Positions 27,626-36,277 are shown, numbered from the stretch's first letter. The stretch: DNA of 64,000 bases from Emticicia fluvialis (GCF_024793945.1 NZ_JANUSD010000019.1:25315-89314); one strand, 5' to 3'. The notes: generated from the letters alone by a model not told the origin. Numbers and translations: made by a program.

Positions 27626-28150
27626 TCAGGTATTTCGTTTCAGCTCCCACCTTAGCAGTTCATTCTCTGCCCTTACCGATTGAAACCCTGCTTTTTGCAA
27701 AACTCTTTGCGAATCAAACAAGTCGACAGGCGTATGTGCTACAATTGTATGCAGCTTGGGATGCATAAAAGCCCAATGGCTGATACACACCAGGGCTTCG
27801 GTAGCATAGCCTTTCCCTCTGTATTGTTGGCCTATTCCATAGCCCACCTCAGACTCCCGATTTTCATTAGGTAATCCGGTAAGACCAATGCCTCCAATTC
27901 CCACATTTTCTTCTTTCAGCACCATAAGCCAGTTGGTAAACCACTGGTAATGCTGTGGGTTTTTCTCAACTGAGGGTATCCAGAAGTTTTGCAGGGCATC
28001 GTCAAACTCGTTCAGGAATAACGGCTCCATATCAATGCTTACTGAAGCAAGGCCCAGTTCTACCGCCAGTGCGCCTGATTGCTGATATATACTTAAATGA
28101 TGTAAATTTAAAGGGATGAGCTTTAAACGCTCAGATTGGATATAAAACAT
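27626..28150 (-). CDS. GNAT-family N-acetyltransferase
   Basis: 174 aa, RimJ/RimL-like acetyltransferase. It has the GNAT core order: the strand I-G-G-I-G-L-T-G, the strand E-V-G-Y-G-I, the acetyl-CoA pyrophosphate loop Q-Q-Y-R-G-K-G-Y-A-T-E-A at about 107-118, and the C-terminal S-Q-R-V-L-Q-K-A-G-F. The substrate is unknown (protein N-terminus or small amine). It is monocistronic. Confidence 0.85.
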   Translation of the reverse strand: MFYIQSERLKLIPLNLHHLSIYQQSGALAVELGLASVSIDMEPLFLNEFDDALQNFWIPSVEKNPQHYQWFTNWLMVLKEENVGIGGIGLTGLPNENRESEVGYGIGQQYRGKGYATEALVCISHWAFMHPKLHTIVAHTPVDLFDSQRVLQKAGFQSVRAENELLRWELKRNT

Positions 28151-28508
28151 GATTGATAGTCTTTATTTGGATAAAACAAAAGATTAGAACAAGTGAGAAC
28201 TTGTCTTAAATTGTGCCGGTATATTGGTATTAAGCAATATCAGGCAGCAGACTATCGAGGAGTGAAGTATTAAATTTCAGAGGCAATAAATTACGCCTTA
28301 AAGGTATGTAAAAAAATTTAAAAAATAACCTAAACCTTAGTTGTAGCATATTTTACACAGTTCAATACAGAAAATTGTCGCCCCATAAACATTTAAATCG
28401 CACTAAACCCACACTTAACCCGCTGCCTATCAGCCCTTTGTATTGCCACCACATAAATCTGGCACATTTCTTTAACAGACATTGAAGATTCATAAAATTC
28501 TAAATGTC
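28151..28508. other. Non-coding gap upstream of the OmpA lipoprotein gene
   Basis: 358 bp separating divergent genes. It contains a palindrome ACAAGT-GAGA-ACTTGT at 28189-28204 (possible operator) and AT-rich sequence at 28300-28360. I see no RNA gene, reading frame or clear promoter element here. Confidence 0.4.
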
Positions 28509-29225
28509 ATGAACCACACTAAATCCGTTTTTCAGAGAGGCCTTGCAGTATCGCTCTGTGGAGCCATACTATTGAGTTCTACTATCTCATGTAATTCATT
28601 CAAGAAATTAACAAACGAACAAAAGGGCGCTATTATAGGCATAGGTACAGGTGCTGCCGCCGGTGCGGCTATTGGCAGCAAGAGTAAAAACCCGGCTGTT
28701 TATGCCATTATTGGTTCGGCGGTTGGCGGTGCCGCCGGGGTATTCATTGGCCGTTATATGGACAAACAGGCTGCTAAAATGAAAAAAGACCTGGAAGGTG
28801 TGGCAGAAGTTGAGCGTGTAGGCGAGGGTATTAAACTTACCATGAAGTCGGGTATATTGTTCGGCTTTGACTCTTACACATTAACACAGGTGTCAAAAGA
28901 TAACCTCATAAAACTTTCGGAAACACTGAAGGAGTACGGCGATACCAATATTCTGGTTGGCGGCCATACTGACAACGTGGGCGCTGAAGACTACAACATG
29001 AAGCTATCAGAAAAACGCGCCAATGCAGTTGCCGGTTTTTTAAGTAACAATGGTGTGAAACGCACCAGGATGTCGGTAATTGGATATGGGGAATCTACTC
29101 CCTTGGTTGATAATACCACAGAAAGCGGCCGTGACAAAAACCGCAGGGTAGAACTGGCCATTGTAGCTGACGAAAGCCTTAAAAAAGATGCCAGAAATGG
29201 CACTGGCGACATAGCCAAACAATAA
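28509..29225 (+). CDS. OmpA-family lipoprotein with glycine-zipper segment
   Basis: 238 aa from the ATG at 28509; an upstream in-frame TTG at 28482 is less likely because the signal peptide is complete from the ATG. The lipobox is S-T-I-S-C28. A glycine-zipper membrane-associated segment (about 43-80, G-I-G-T-G-A-A-A-G-A-A-I-G) precedes the C-terminal OmpA peptidoglycan-binding domain (about 105-225). That domain has G-G-H-T-D-N-V-G and N-R-R-V-E-L-A-I, the Asp/Arg contacts for diaminopimelate. It probably tethers the outer membrane to the cell wall, YiaD-like. A strong terminator follows. Confidence 0.87.
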   Translation: MNHTKSVFQRGLAVSLCGAILLSSTISCNSFKKLTNEQKGAIIGIGTGAAAGAAIGSKSKNPAVYAIIGSAVGGAAGVFIGRYMDKQAAKMKKDLEGVAEVERVGEGIKLTMKSGILFGFDSYTLTQVSKDNLIKLSETLKEYGDTNILVGGHTDNVGAEDYNMKLSEKRANAVAGFLSNNGVKRTRMSVIGYGESTPLVDNTTESGRDKNRRVELAIVADESLKKDARNGTGDIAKQ

Positions 29226-29238
29226 TAAGCGATTAACT

Positions 29239-29278
29239 AAAAAGCAGGATTCAAATAAAAGTTTGAATCCTGCTTTTT
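29239..29278 (+). terminator. Intrinsic terminator of the OmpA lipoprotein gene
   Basis: Perfect 17-bp stem (29239-29255 with 29262-29278) and 6-nt loop, ending in T-rich sequence. Confidence 0.88.
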
Positions 29279-29348
29279 GTTTTGCTGCTTTAAAAACCAG
29301 TTGGCATAAGTTTTTGTTTAATTTAGCAAACTATAAAACTTTGTTTTC

Positions 29349-30536
29349 ATGCCTCCACAACGTTTACCATTTAACTTGAAACTACCGCTTGCACTACTTT
29401 CAATTACCATCATTGTGTATTGGTTAAGTGTGCTGGAAGCCGTATTGGTGCCATTTATTATATCCATCATTCTGTCTATACTACTCTTCCCGGTCTGTGA
29501 CTGGCTCGAAAAGCGGAAAGTAAACCGTGTGCTTGCCATTACAATTACCCTGGTTTTATTTGTGGTGCTTATAGCGACTATCGTTTATCTGGCCTCTACA
29601 CAGGTACGCGGTTTCTCAAAGATGATTCCACAGCTGATATCAAAAGTTGAACTGGCATATAAGAATCTGCTAAGCTGGACATCGAAAAAATTTGCTTTGT
29701 CGATGGAAACGCAGGTTGACCAACTTAACAATTATACCGACCAGATTATTAATCAGGGTGGTGCAGTGGTGGGTACCGCGCTTTCTACTACATCAAACAT
29801 GATCGGCAACATGTCTATCATGCCGGTGTATATGTTTTTTCTATTGCTTTACCGCGATTTCTTCAAAGAGTTTTTCTTTAAGGTGTTTAAGTCTACCAAC
29901 AAAGACAGGGTAAACGAGATTCTGGTTAAAATTTATGATGTCATTCATAGTTATTTATCTGGTGTTATTATTGTAACCATTATTGTTGGCACGCTCAATA
30001 CCATCAGCTTGCTTCTGCTGGGTATTGAAGGCGCCATCTTTTTTGGTTTCCTGGCGGCAATCTTGCTAATTATTCCTTATATCGGTATTCTCATTGGCTC
30101 GCTCCTTCCTATTGTTGTTGCACTGGTAACAAAAGACTCACCCATGTATGCAGTGGGTGTAGCAGCCTCTTTCTTTGCCGTGCAAATGCTTGAAGGCAAC
30201 TTTATTACCCCCAATATTGTAGGTTCTAAAATCAGCATCAACCCACTGGCGGCTATTCTGGGCTTGCTGATGGGCGCCAGCCTGTGGGGTATTGCCGGCA
30301 TGGCCCTGTGCCTACCCATTATTGCTATCATAAAAGTTGTTTTTGACTCGGTTCCTGATTTACACCCTTATGGCTTTTTAATGGGTGAACCCGCCAGCAG
30401 TGCTACCAAGATGGAAGAGAAGCGCAATAGAGCCAATAAAATTGAAAAGGAAATTGTTGAGACCATCAGTGAAACCACAGATGGTGTAAAAGCGCTATTC
30501 AAGAAAAAAGGTAACAACCAGAAAAAAAGCAAATAA
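29349..30536 (+). CDS. AI-2E family (PerM/YdiK-type) membrane transporter
   Basis: 395 aa, seven or eight membrane helices in the AI-2E/UPF0118 arrangement. There are two N-terminal hairpin helices (about 11-49 and 58-84), an extramembrane region (85-150), then the C-terminal helical bundle with G-N-F-I-T-P-N-I-V-G-S and P-Y-I-G-I-L-I-G-S-L-L-P. The C-terminal 60 residues are highly charged and cytoplasmic. The transported substrate is unknown; some family members export signals or antiport sodium. It is a single gene. Confidence 0.88.
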   Translation: MPPQRLPFNLKLPLALLSITIIVYWLSVLEAVLVPFIISIILSILLFPVCDWLEKRKVNRVLAITITLVLFVVLIATIVYLASTQVRGFSKMIPQLISKVELAYKNLLSWTSKKFALSMETQVDQLNNYTDQIINQGGAVVGTALSTTSNMIGNMSIMPVYMFFLLLYRDFFKEFFFKVFKSTNKDRVNEILVKIYDVIHSYLSGVIIVTIIVGTLNTISLLLLGIEGAIFFGFLAAILLIIPYIGILIGSLLPIVVALVTKDSPMYAVGVAASFFAVQMLEGNFITPNIVGSKISINPLAAILGLLMGASLWGIAGMALCLPIIAIIKVVFDSVPDLHPYGFLMGEPASSATKMEEKRNRANKIEKEIVETISETTDGVKALFKKKGNNQKKSK

Positions 30537-30648
30537 AATTGCCTTAACTCACTTACCGGCTTGCTCAAATTGTAGAGGGTTTTCCCCAGCTGCAAGTACT
30601 CGTTTTTCATAAAGTACTTATAATAAGCCTCATACAAAATTGGCATAT

Positions 30649-30656
30649 TAATTTTG
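30649..30656 (+). promoter_or_regulatory. -7 promoter element for the porin-like gene
   Basis: TAATTTTG matches TAnnTTTG exactly, 44 bases upstream of the start codon. No clear -33 partner. Confidence 0.4.
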
Positions 30657-30700
30657 ACTGGTATAATAACCATTTAACAATTAATAAATTTAAGCACGGT

Positions 30701-31357
30701 ATGAAAAAAATTATTGCATTGGCATTTGTTTCTCTAATAAGTGCATCAGCATTTGCGCAAACCAAGGGTTTCACGGCAGGTTTAAGGCTGGGTACAAATC
30801 TATCGCAAGTGAGAGGAAACGACTTATCGATTACATCTGGCAATACTGTTTTTAATTTCAGAAATAACGAAAACAGGGCCTTCGGTTTTACTGGTGGTGT
30901 ATTTTTAAGATTTGGTAAAACGTTCTTTTTACAACCCGAGATTCTGATTTCTCAGAAAGGCGGCAAGTATGAAATGTTCAACAGCAATAACAACAGCACC
31001 ACAACTGTCGATTTCAGAATGACAAACCTTGATTTCCCTTTACTTGTAGGTTATAAACTGGGTAATGTGCTAAGAATCAATGCAGGCCCTATTGCCTCTT
31101 TTAACATCGGCAACGACGGCAACCTTGGCGAAGCAATTAAAGAAGCAAGCGGAGAAAGTACCGATGAGGTATTCAAGAAAGCGGTATTGGGGTATCAGGC
31201 AGGTGTAGGTTTTGATATCGGAAAAATTAACTTTGATGTTCGCTACGAAGGCAATGTAAACGACATTATTGATGTAAAATATAAAGATGCTGCCACGGCC
31301 AGCAAATTTGCCGCCAAAGGCAATTTGTTTCAGGCTACTGTGGGTTTCCATTTTTAA
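30701..31357 (+). CDS. Outer-membrane beta-barrel protein (PorT-like)
   Basis: 218 aa. The signal peptide is 1-19 (SASAFA|QTKG). It is followed by alternating amphipathic strands typical of an eight-strand barrel of the 'outer membrane protein beta-barrel' PF13568 type: G-F-T-A-G-L-R-L-G-T-N-L-S, F-L-Q-P-E-I-L-I-S-Q-K-G-G-K-Y, F-D-V-R-Y-E-G-N, and the terminal F-Q-A-T-V-G-F-H-F. The closing aromatic is the usual barrel-assembly signal. Function unknown, outer membrane. The coiled-coil lipoprotein gene follows by 58 bases. Confidence 0.87.
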   Translation: MKKIIALAFVSLISASAFAQTKGFTAGLRLGTNLSQVRGNDLSITSGNTVFNFRNNENRAFGFTGGVFLRFGKTFFLQPEILISQKGGKYEMFNSNNNSTTTVDFRMTNLDFPLLVGYKLGNVLRINAGPIASFNIGNDGNLGEAIKEASGESTDEVFKKAVLGYQAGVGFDIGKINFDVRYEGNVNDIIDVKYKDAATASKFAAKGNLFQATVGFHF

Positions 31358-31415
31358 CCTCCACAGCATAACAGATTCTAATAGTAAAACACATATCTAA
31401 ATTATATACTGAACA

Positions 31416-31871
31416 ATGAAAACAAAAGTTATGCTGGCTTGTGCCCTTTTTGCTATCGGCACCATAGGCTTTACCTCTTGCTCAAGAGATGAAAAAAGAG
31501 AAGTAGCAGATACCGCCCAGGACACCCAGGACAAAGTAGAAGCCGAAGCTGATGAAACAGCTGATGACATTAAAGACGGTGTTAATCAGACTTCTGAAGA
31601 CATTAAACGTGAGAAAGATGAAATGGCTGCTAAAATTGAAAAGCAGCGATTAGAACTAAAAAAAGAGATTGATGAAGCTGAGGCAAAAGTTAAATCGGCC
31701 TCAGAAAAAGAAAAAGACAGATGGAAAGAAAGAAGAGAAAAACTAAAAGAGGAGCTTAACGACCTTGATAATTCTCTTAAGGAAATCAGAAGCGATATGA
31801 AGCAAGACTGGAAAGAGTTTAAGAAAAAACTGAACCAGAAAATAGATGATATTCAGAAAGATATTGACTAA
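31416..31871 (+). CDS. Charged coiled-coil lipoprotein
   Basis: 151 aa. Lipoprotein signal with lipobox F-T-S-C22. The rest is an almost uninterrupted, highly charged helix (about 25-151) rich in Lys, Glu and Asp with heptad-like spacing. It resembles other small envelope-stress lipoproteins of Bacteroidota but has no assigned function. It probably extends from the outer membrane into the periplasm. Together with the barrel gene before it and the terminator after it, it may form a two-gene unit. Confidence 0.75.
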   Translation: MKTKVMLACALFAIGTIGFTSCSRDEKREVADTAQDTQDKVEAEADETADDIKDGVNQTSEDIKREKDEMAAKIEKQRLELKKEIDEAEAKVKSASEKEKDRWKERREKLKEELNDLDNSLKEIRSDMKQDWKEFKKKLNQKIDDIQKDID

Positions 31872-31904
31872 TAATAGGTGGTTTAGATTAGTAGCAATGG
31901 TTAG

Positions 31905-31936
31905 AAAAGCAGCGGATTTTATCTGCTGCTTTTTTT
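31905..31936 (+). terminator. Intrinsic terminator of the coiled-coil lipoprotein gene
   Basis: Thirteen-pair stem (31905-31917 with 31921-31933, one G-U) and 3-nt loop, then T-run. Confidence 0.85.
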
Positions 31937-32172
31937 GTTTGTGGCTTTGTGCCGTTGTAAATCTTACGCAGCCCTGCAATAGTTTTATACAGCGTACATT
32001 AAAGATTATGGCTACGTAATACCCCTATTCTATATGTTGTTAACCGGGTGCTTTTAAAACAGCCCCTACCCTATGAACAAAACTGCCGGTAATGGTACCC
32101 ACCCGAATGGCAATTAAATGCGGATTAATTAGAAAAAAGCCAGTATGAAGATCCCCACGGGAGGACAAAAAA
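31937..32172. other. Non-coding gap between two terminators
   Basis: About 240 bp between convergent genes. No reading frame of credible composition and no repeat or RNA motif is recognised. Confidence 0.4.
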
Positions 32173-32206
32173 AACGGGAAATGCAGTTGAATGTGCATTT
32201 CCCGTT
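32173..32206 (-). terminator. Intrinsic terminator of the GlsB-like gene
   Basis: Perfect 13-bp stem (32173-32185 with 32194-32206), 8-nt loop, then a run of eight T on the minus strand (complement of 32167-32174). It lies 22 bases after the stop. Confidence 0.9.
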
Positions 32207-32227
32207 CTGAGTTAAACAAATAGCTGG

Positions 32228-32482
32228 CTAGGCCCTTCGTATCAGCCCCACAATACCAAGTACTACCAGGGCGCCTATAACAGCTGTAAGAATATGTGCT
32301 ATTGCACCCGTACCCAATGAGATACCAAGCGCTGCAAATAACCAGCCACCTACCAGTGCGCCTATAATACCTACAATGATGTTGCCAATAAGCCCAAAAC
32401 CAAAACCTCTTTTGATTTCGCCGGCCAGCCAACCTGCTATGGCTCCAATAATAATTGCATACAATAATCCTTGTCCTTCCAT
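32228..32482 (-). CDS. GlsB/YeaQ/YmgE-family stress-response membrane protein
   Basis: 84 aa, three hydrophobic Gly-rich segments. The family pattern is G-A-I-A-G-W-L-A-G, G-F-G-L-I-G-N-I-I-V-G-I-I-G-A-L-V-G-G-W and a C-terminal A-V-I-G-A-L-V-V-L. This 'transglycosylase-associated' family of small inner-membrane proteins is commonly induced by general or acid stress; the molecular role is unknown. It is a single gene with its own terminator. Confidence 0.88.
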   Translation of the reverse strand: MEGQGLLYAIIIGAIAGWLAGEIKRGFGFGLIGNIIVGIIGALVGGWLFAALGISLGTGAIAHILTAVIGALVVLGIVGLIRRA

Positions 32483-32611
32483 GTTTTTTGTGTTAAAGGG
32501 TTTAAAATAAACTGTTTATAAAACAATTCGATTTACTGCTTTTCTGACACCGATATACTGAAAGGTCATAAAAGTTGTGGGATTCAGTAAATCAAAATTT
32601 GTGTTTGCTTG

Positions 32612-32974
32612 TTATAAAGAACTATCAATAGAAGCATAAGACAGGGGTTTTTCAATAAAATTATGAGCCCCCACTTCTAACGCTTTTTCTTTAAGTTTAC
32701 CAATGGCAGTTATCATAACTATTTTGGTATCAGGCAGTAACTTCTTAAATTCCGACAATTTTTCAATCCCCAGTCCATCAGGCAGGTTATTATCCAGAAA
32801 AATCCATTTGGGTTGGGGTGTCAGGCTACTGGCTTTTTCAAACCCATCCTGCAAAGTATGCGCATGAAAAGACTGTATTCCTTTCTTTTTCAAATACATC
32901 TTTATCAATAAGCAGGTATCTATTTCGTCATCTACTATCAGGGCAGACAAACCATTTTCTTCTTCGCTTTTCAT
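32612..32974 (-). CDS. Stand-alone response regulator receiver protein
   Basis: 120 aa from the ATG at 32974 (MKSEEENG). A longer frame to 33043 exists but adds residues unlike the family. It is a single CheY-like receiver: acidic pair in L-I-V-D-D-E, phospho-acceptor Asp in F-L-D-N-N-L-P-D-G, Thr in I-T-A, and Lys in F-I-E-K-P-L. There is no output domain. The partner kinase is not adjacent; the kinases at 34889 and 39954 are candidates. It lies beside stress-type genes. Confidence 0.82.
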   Translation of the reverse strand: MKSEEENGLSALIVDDEIDTCLLIKMYLKKKGIQSFHAHTLQDGFEKASSLTPQPKWIFLDNNLPDGLGIEKLSEFKKLLPDTKIVMITAIGKLKEKALEVGAHNFIEKPLSYASIDSSL

Positions 32975-33203
32975 CTTTGCATAATTAACTTCTTTCTTGA
33001 CTATTATAGAATAAAAAACTGTGCCAGCCCTATTTTTATTCATTCGGCAGGGGGGTAGTATTATACCCTCATAATGAGCAAAAAGTTCTACAAAATGGGT
33101 TGCGCCCTCATTTTATTGCACAAGATATGCTCTTTTAGCATAATGGAATAGGATTTTTACCTGTATATGCATCTTAATAAAAAACTTTTAAACATTAACT
33201 ATT

Positions 33204-33512
33204 ATGAAAAGTACTTCAAAAATCCTTTTGGGAGTTATCACGGCTGCAGCAGCCGGTGCAGTTATAGGAATGATGTTTGCCCCAGACAAAGGTGAGGAAA
33301 TCCGCTCTAAAGTCAGAAAAACTGCTAACGAATTAGCCGACGAATTACTGAATGCGATTCGTCGTGGTAAAAACCAATACGAAGACACAAAAGACGAGCT
33401 ACGCAATAAAGCATACGACCTGAAAGGTAAAGCGCAGCAAAAATTTGATGATTTGGCCTCTGACGCCGAAGATCAATATAACTCTACAAAAAAGAAGCTT
33501 CAAATGGGCTAA
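33204..33512 (+). CDS. YtxH-domain protein
   Basis: 102 aa. An N-terminal hydrophobic segment (about 6-25) contains the YtxH signature G-A-V-I-G-M-M-F-A-P-D-K-G-E-E-I-R. A long charged amphipathic helix follows (26-102), ending in D-D-L-A-S-D-A-E-D-Q. The YtxH family is associated with general stress in Firmicutes and Bacteroidota. It is the first gene of a three-gene set with a holin-like membrane protein and a helical protein, 33204-34465. Confidence 0.83.
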   Translation: MKSTSKILLGVITAAAAGAVIGMMFAPDKGEEIRSKVRKTANELADELLNAIRRGKNQYEDTKDELRNKAYDLKGKAQQKFDDLASDAEDQYNSTKKKLQMG

Positions 33513-33540
33513 GCTCTTAAAAATAGCGTAAGTCGAGTCG

Positions 33541-33566
33541 GTGAGCCAGGTATTATGCTGGCTCAC
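33541..33566 (+). promoter_or_regulatory. Hairpin between the YtxH and holin-like genes
   Basis: Perfect 9-bp stem (33541-33549 with 33558-33566), 8-nt loop, and only a weak T-run afterwards. It could attenuate transcription or stabilise the processed YtxH message. It ends 25 bases before the next start codon. Confidence 0.5.
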
Positions 33567-33591
33567 TATTTCAATTAAACAATCTGATGAC

Positions 33592-33948
33592 ATGGAAATA
33601 TACAATGACATTAAAGAAAAAACAGAGGATGTCTTTGATGATTTATCCAATCATCTGGAAGCCCGATGGAATCTGGGAGTTCTGAATACTGTTGAAAAAG
33701 TTGCCGATGGCATATCAACTGCCGCCTCTGCAATTGTACTGGGTGTTACAGCAACTTTTGCACTTTTTTTTATAAGCCTGGGAGTAGCCTGGTTAATTGG
33801 CCAGAGCTTAAACAACCTGGCATTTGGATTATTTATTGTAGCCGGTGTTTATGTAATTGCCGGAATTATAATTTATCTGCAACGCGACAACCTGATTAAA
33901 ATTCCAGTCATTAACTCTATCATTCAGAAATTCTACTATGAAGACTAA
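33592..33948 (+). CDS. Holin-like membrane protein (phage holin superfamily 6 type)
   Basis: 118 aa from the ATG at 33592; the GTG at 33541 would place the hairpin inside the gene. An N-terminal amphipathic part (1-45) is followed by two membrane helices (about 50-75 and 80-102). The pattern W-L-I-G-Q-S-L-N-N-L-A-F-G-L-F-I-V-A-G-V-Y resembles the PF07332 'putative holin' group, which in chromosomes occurs with YtxH/DUF883-type and DUF3618-type genes and is not phage-linked. The next gene overlaps its end by 11 bases. Confidence 0.72.
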   Translation: MEIYNDIKEKTEDVFDDLSNHLEARWNLGVLNTVEKVADGISTAASAIVLGVTATFALFFISLGVAWLIGQSLNNLAFGLFIVAGVYVIAGIIIYLQRDNLIKIPVINSIIQKFYYED

Positions 33949-34465
33949 CATCAGAAATTTGAATGACCTGCGAGCCGAAAGAGCACGGCTCAAAAATGAG
34001 ATTCAGCTTTCTCAATCAAAAATAAGAAGCAATTTTAATGCTATTAAAGAAGACCTAAGCCCTGCCCGCCATGCAGTGCGTTTTATGGGAGACTTTCTGA
34101 CCAACCGGAATAATGGTTTGTTGAATGTAGGCGTAGGCCTGGGTGTAGACACCATTGTGCGCCATGGCATTCTAAGGAGCTCGCCCTGGCCCATTAAACT
34201 TCTGGTACCTTTCTTTTTGAAGAACTATGCAAGCAACATGATACTCAAAAATAAAGATGCTATTATGGACAAAGGCCTGAACTGGGTAAAAAATGCAACT
34301 GACACCAAACCTGAGTTGGCAGAGCTTAACGGCGGCGCTTATATAGGAAACTACAAACCATCATTAATTGAAAAAGCATTAATGTGGGTAAAAGATAAAA
34401 CCGCCGACAAACCTGCAACCCCGCCAACGGCCACGCAAAGCAGGTTACCTGTTAATGCTTTGTAG
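33938..34465 (+). CDS. Helical protein of the YtxH/holin-like trio, unknown function
   Basis: 175 aa, not assigned. The N-terminus (1-35) is a charged helix (L-N-D-L-R-A-E-R-A-R-L-K-N-E-I). A moderately hydrophobic Gly-rich part (60-110) could associate with the membrane. The C-terminus is Pro/Thr-rich. The position of the charged N-terminal helix recalls DUF3618-type partners in similar gene trios. It overlaps the previous gene by 11 bases, so translation is probably coupled. It also overlaps the convergent response regulator by 14 bases. Confidence 0.65.
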   Translation: MKTNIRNLNDLRAERARLKNEIQLSQSKIRSNFNAIKEDLSPARHAVRFMGDFLTNRNNGLLNVGVGLGVDTIVRHGILRSSPWPIKLLVPFFLKNYASNMILKNKDAIMDKGLNWVKNATDTKPELAELNGGAYIGNYKPSLIEKALMWVKDKTADKPATPPTATQSRLPVNAL

Positions 34466-34868
34466 GTATTGATGCTATGTTAAACCAGAACTTGTTTAGT
34501 TCGCCAATCATTTTCATGAGGCCTTCAAATGTTGAAGGCTTTGTTATAAAACAGTTAGCACCCAGAAAATAGCAATTTTTGATATCTTCGGGTGAGTTTG
34601 AGGTAGTTAATATTAAAATAGGAATACTTCTGAATTTAGGATTCTCCTTAATCTCTTTTAGCGCCTCTCTTCCATCTTTTTTGGGCATATTCAAATCCAG
34701 AAGAATGATGCTTGGCAACTTCTTGGCTTTATGTAAAAAATCTACTAACTCCTGCCCGTTATCAACAAAAGATAATGGTGCCTCTATTCCGCTTTCTTCA
34801 AATGCAGATTTCAGTAAAAATTTGTCATCTTCATCGTCGTCCGCAATGAGGATTGATAATATGCTCAT
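34452..34868 (-). CDS. Response regulator receiver protein (Rcp1-like)
   Basis: 138 aa, single receiver domain. Acidic residues D10-D11-D12, phospho-acceptor D58 in L-L-D-L-N-M-P-K-K-D-G, T88/T89 in L-I-L-T-T-S, and K110 in F-I-T-K-P-S. This is the Rcp1-like class, which typically partners with phytochrome-like or CHASE-domain histidine kinases. It starts 20 bases after the stop of the histidine kinase at 34889, so the pair is one operon. The 3' end overlaps the plus-strand gene by 14 bases. Confidence 0.9.
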   Translation of the reverse strand: MSILSILIADDDEDDKFLLKSAFEESGIEAPLSFVDNGQELVDFLHKAKKLPSIILLDLNMPKKDGREALKEIKENPKFRSIPILILTTSNSPEDIKNCYFLGANCFITKPSTFEGLMKMIGELNKFWFNIASIPTKH

Positions 34869-34888
34869 TCCTATATCCGAATTATTAT

Positions 34889-36277
34889 TTATTTTGTTGG
34901 GAAATATAAAATAAAAGTGGCGCCTTCATCCGGTTGGCTTTCGGCAAAAATAAAGCCGTTATGATTACTCATAATACGTCTGCAAATAGCCAGACCAACG
35001 CCTGTACCTTCGTAATGATTACGCCCGTGTAAGCGTTGAAAAATAACAAAAATCTTTTCGGCATACTCTGCCTCAAAGCCAATCCCGTTATCTTTAACAA
35101 CTATTTTGTGGTAATCAAATTCTTTTCTCAGGTCCTCAATTCCTGGTATTTCAGCTCCTTTGGCAATGGTGTAGTCTATCTCAATAACAGGTAATCTGTT
35201 TTCACTGGTAAATTTTAGCGCATTACTGATAAGGTTGAGAAACAACTGATTAATCTGGAAAGAAACACCCCAAATATACGGCAATTTTTTGGTAATTATG
35301 TCTGCTTTTTTTTCTTCAATTTTTACAGATAAATCGTTAAGAACCTTATCAAGAGTTTCCTGCAGATTAACATTCTGAAAATTGGCCTCCTTGCGGTTAA
35401 CCAGCCTTGAGAAATCAAGTAAATCGTTTATCAGGTTCTGCATGCGTTCGGCGGCAGTAGTAATTTTCTCAAGGGTCTCTTTGCCATCTTCATTCAGAGC
35501 GTCGGCATGCTTTCTCACAAGCCTGTCGCTAAACGACCTTATCTTTCGGAGTGGCTCCTGCAAATCATGAGACGACACATAGGCAAACTGCTCCAGATCG
35601 GCGTTAGAGCGGTTCAGCTCGTCAATCTTGTTTTCAAGCTTATGCTGAAACTTAAGCCTGCGCCGCAATTCTACAAAAATCAGAAAAAAACAAACAATCA
35701 AAAGTGAGAATGAAAATACAGAAAGCATTATCAGTATGGAGGAGGTTTGTTGGTCGTTAACACTTTTCTGGTCTCTTCTTTTGTACAGTAAATTCCGCTC
35801 TGTTTCCTGAAACTTGTTTATAATAGTTCTAATTTCATCCATCTCCTGCTTACCAAGTAAAAATGTCGACTTATCGATTGGCTTATTATTTTCAACTTGC
35901 AAAATATTAAGTTTCAGCAGACGTATACGCTCGGAAATAATACCCGACAGAGTATCTACCCTTTGTAGTTGTTCAGGGTTTTTTCTAACAGCGTTTTTTA
36001 ATGTATGATAGATTCCATTTATCTGGTTTTCGGCTTTATAATAAGGTTCCAGAAAAATGCGCTCATGCGTAAGAATATAACCTCTTTGCCCGGTTTCGTA
36101 GTCTTTCAGAACTGATATCAGTTCTTCACTTTTGCGAAGCACCTCATGAGTGTCTTCTACGGCAATGGCATAGTTGGTTGACTCTTTGATTTTTTTATAT
36201 GAAAGCCAGCTGAGCGTAGCCAGCAATATAACACAGACAATAAAAGATGAAAGAATTAACCGTAGACTTTTTTTCAT
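34889..36277 (-). CDS. CHASE3-domain sensor histidine kinase
   Basis: 462 aa. Membrane helix 1 (about 6-28), a periplasmic helical CHASE3-type sensor (29-175) with G-Q-R-G-Y-I-L-T, membrane helix 2 (about 178-204), then a coiled linker. HisKA has the phospho-acceptor His in Y-V-S-S-H-D-L-Q-E-P-L-R-K-I (about 235-248). HATPase_c has N-L-I-S-N-A-L-K-F-T, D-N-G-I-G-F and G-T-G-V-G-L-A-I-C. The D-L-Q-E-P-L form of the H-box is shared with phytochrome-type kinases that use Rcp1-like regulators, fitting the adjacent receiver gene. The signal is unknown. It is divergent from rpoN. Confidence 0.9.
   Translation of the reverse strand: MKKSLRLILSSFIVCVILLATLSWLSYKKIKESTNYAIAVEDTHEVLRKSEELISVLKDYETGQRGYILTHERIFLEPYYKAENQINGIYHTLKNAVRKNPEQLQRVDTLSGIISERIRLLKLNILQVENNKPIDKSTFLLGKQEMDEIRTIINKFQETERNLLYKRRDQKSVNDQQTSSILIMLSVFSFSLLIVCFFLIFVELRRRLKFQHKLENKIDELNRSNADLEQFAYVSSHDLQEPLRKIRSFSDRLVRKHADALNEDGKETLEKITTAAERMQNLINDLLDFSRLVNRKEANFQNVNLQETLDKVLNDLSVKIEEKKADIITKKLPYIWGVSFQINQLFLNLISNALKFTSENRLPVIEIDYTIAKGAEIPGIEDLRKEFDYHKIVVKDNGIGFEAEYAEKIFVIFQRLHGRNHYEGTGVGLAICRRIMSNHNGFIFAESQPDEGATFILYFPTK

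Noticed and set aside
28460..30660. TGGCAC/TGGCAT sequences upstream of 28509, 29349 and 30701 as sigma-54 promoters
   Set aside because: None has the invariant GC ten bases after GG; at 30701 the site overlaps a good TAnnTTTG element, so housekeeping sigma is the simpler reading.
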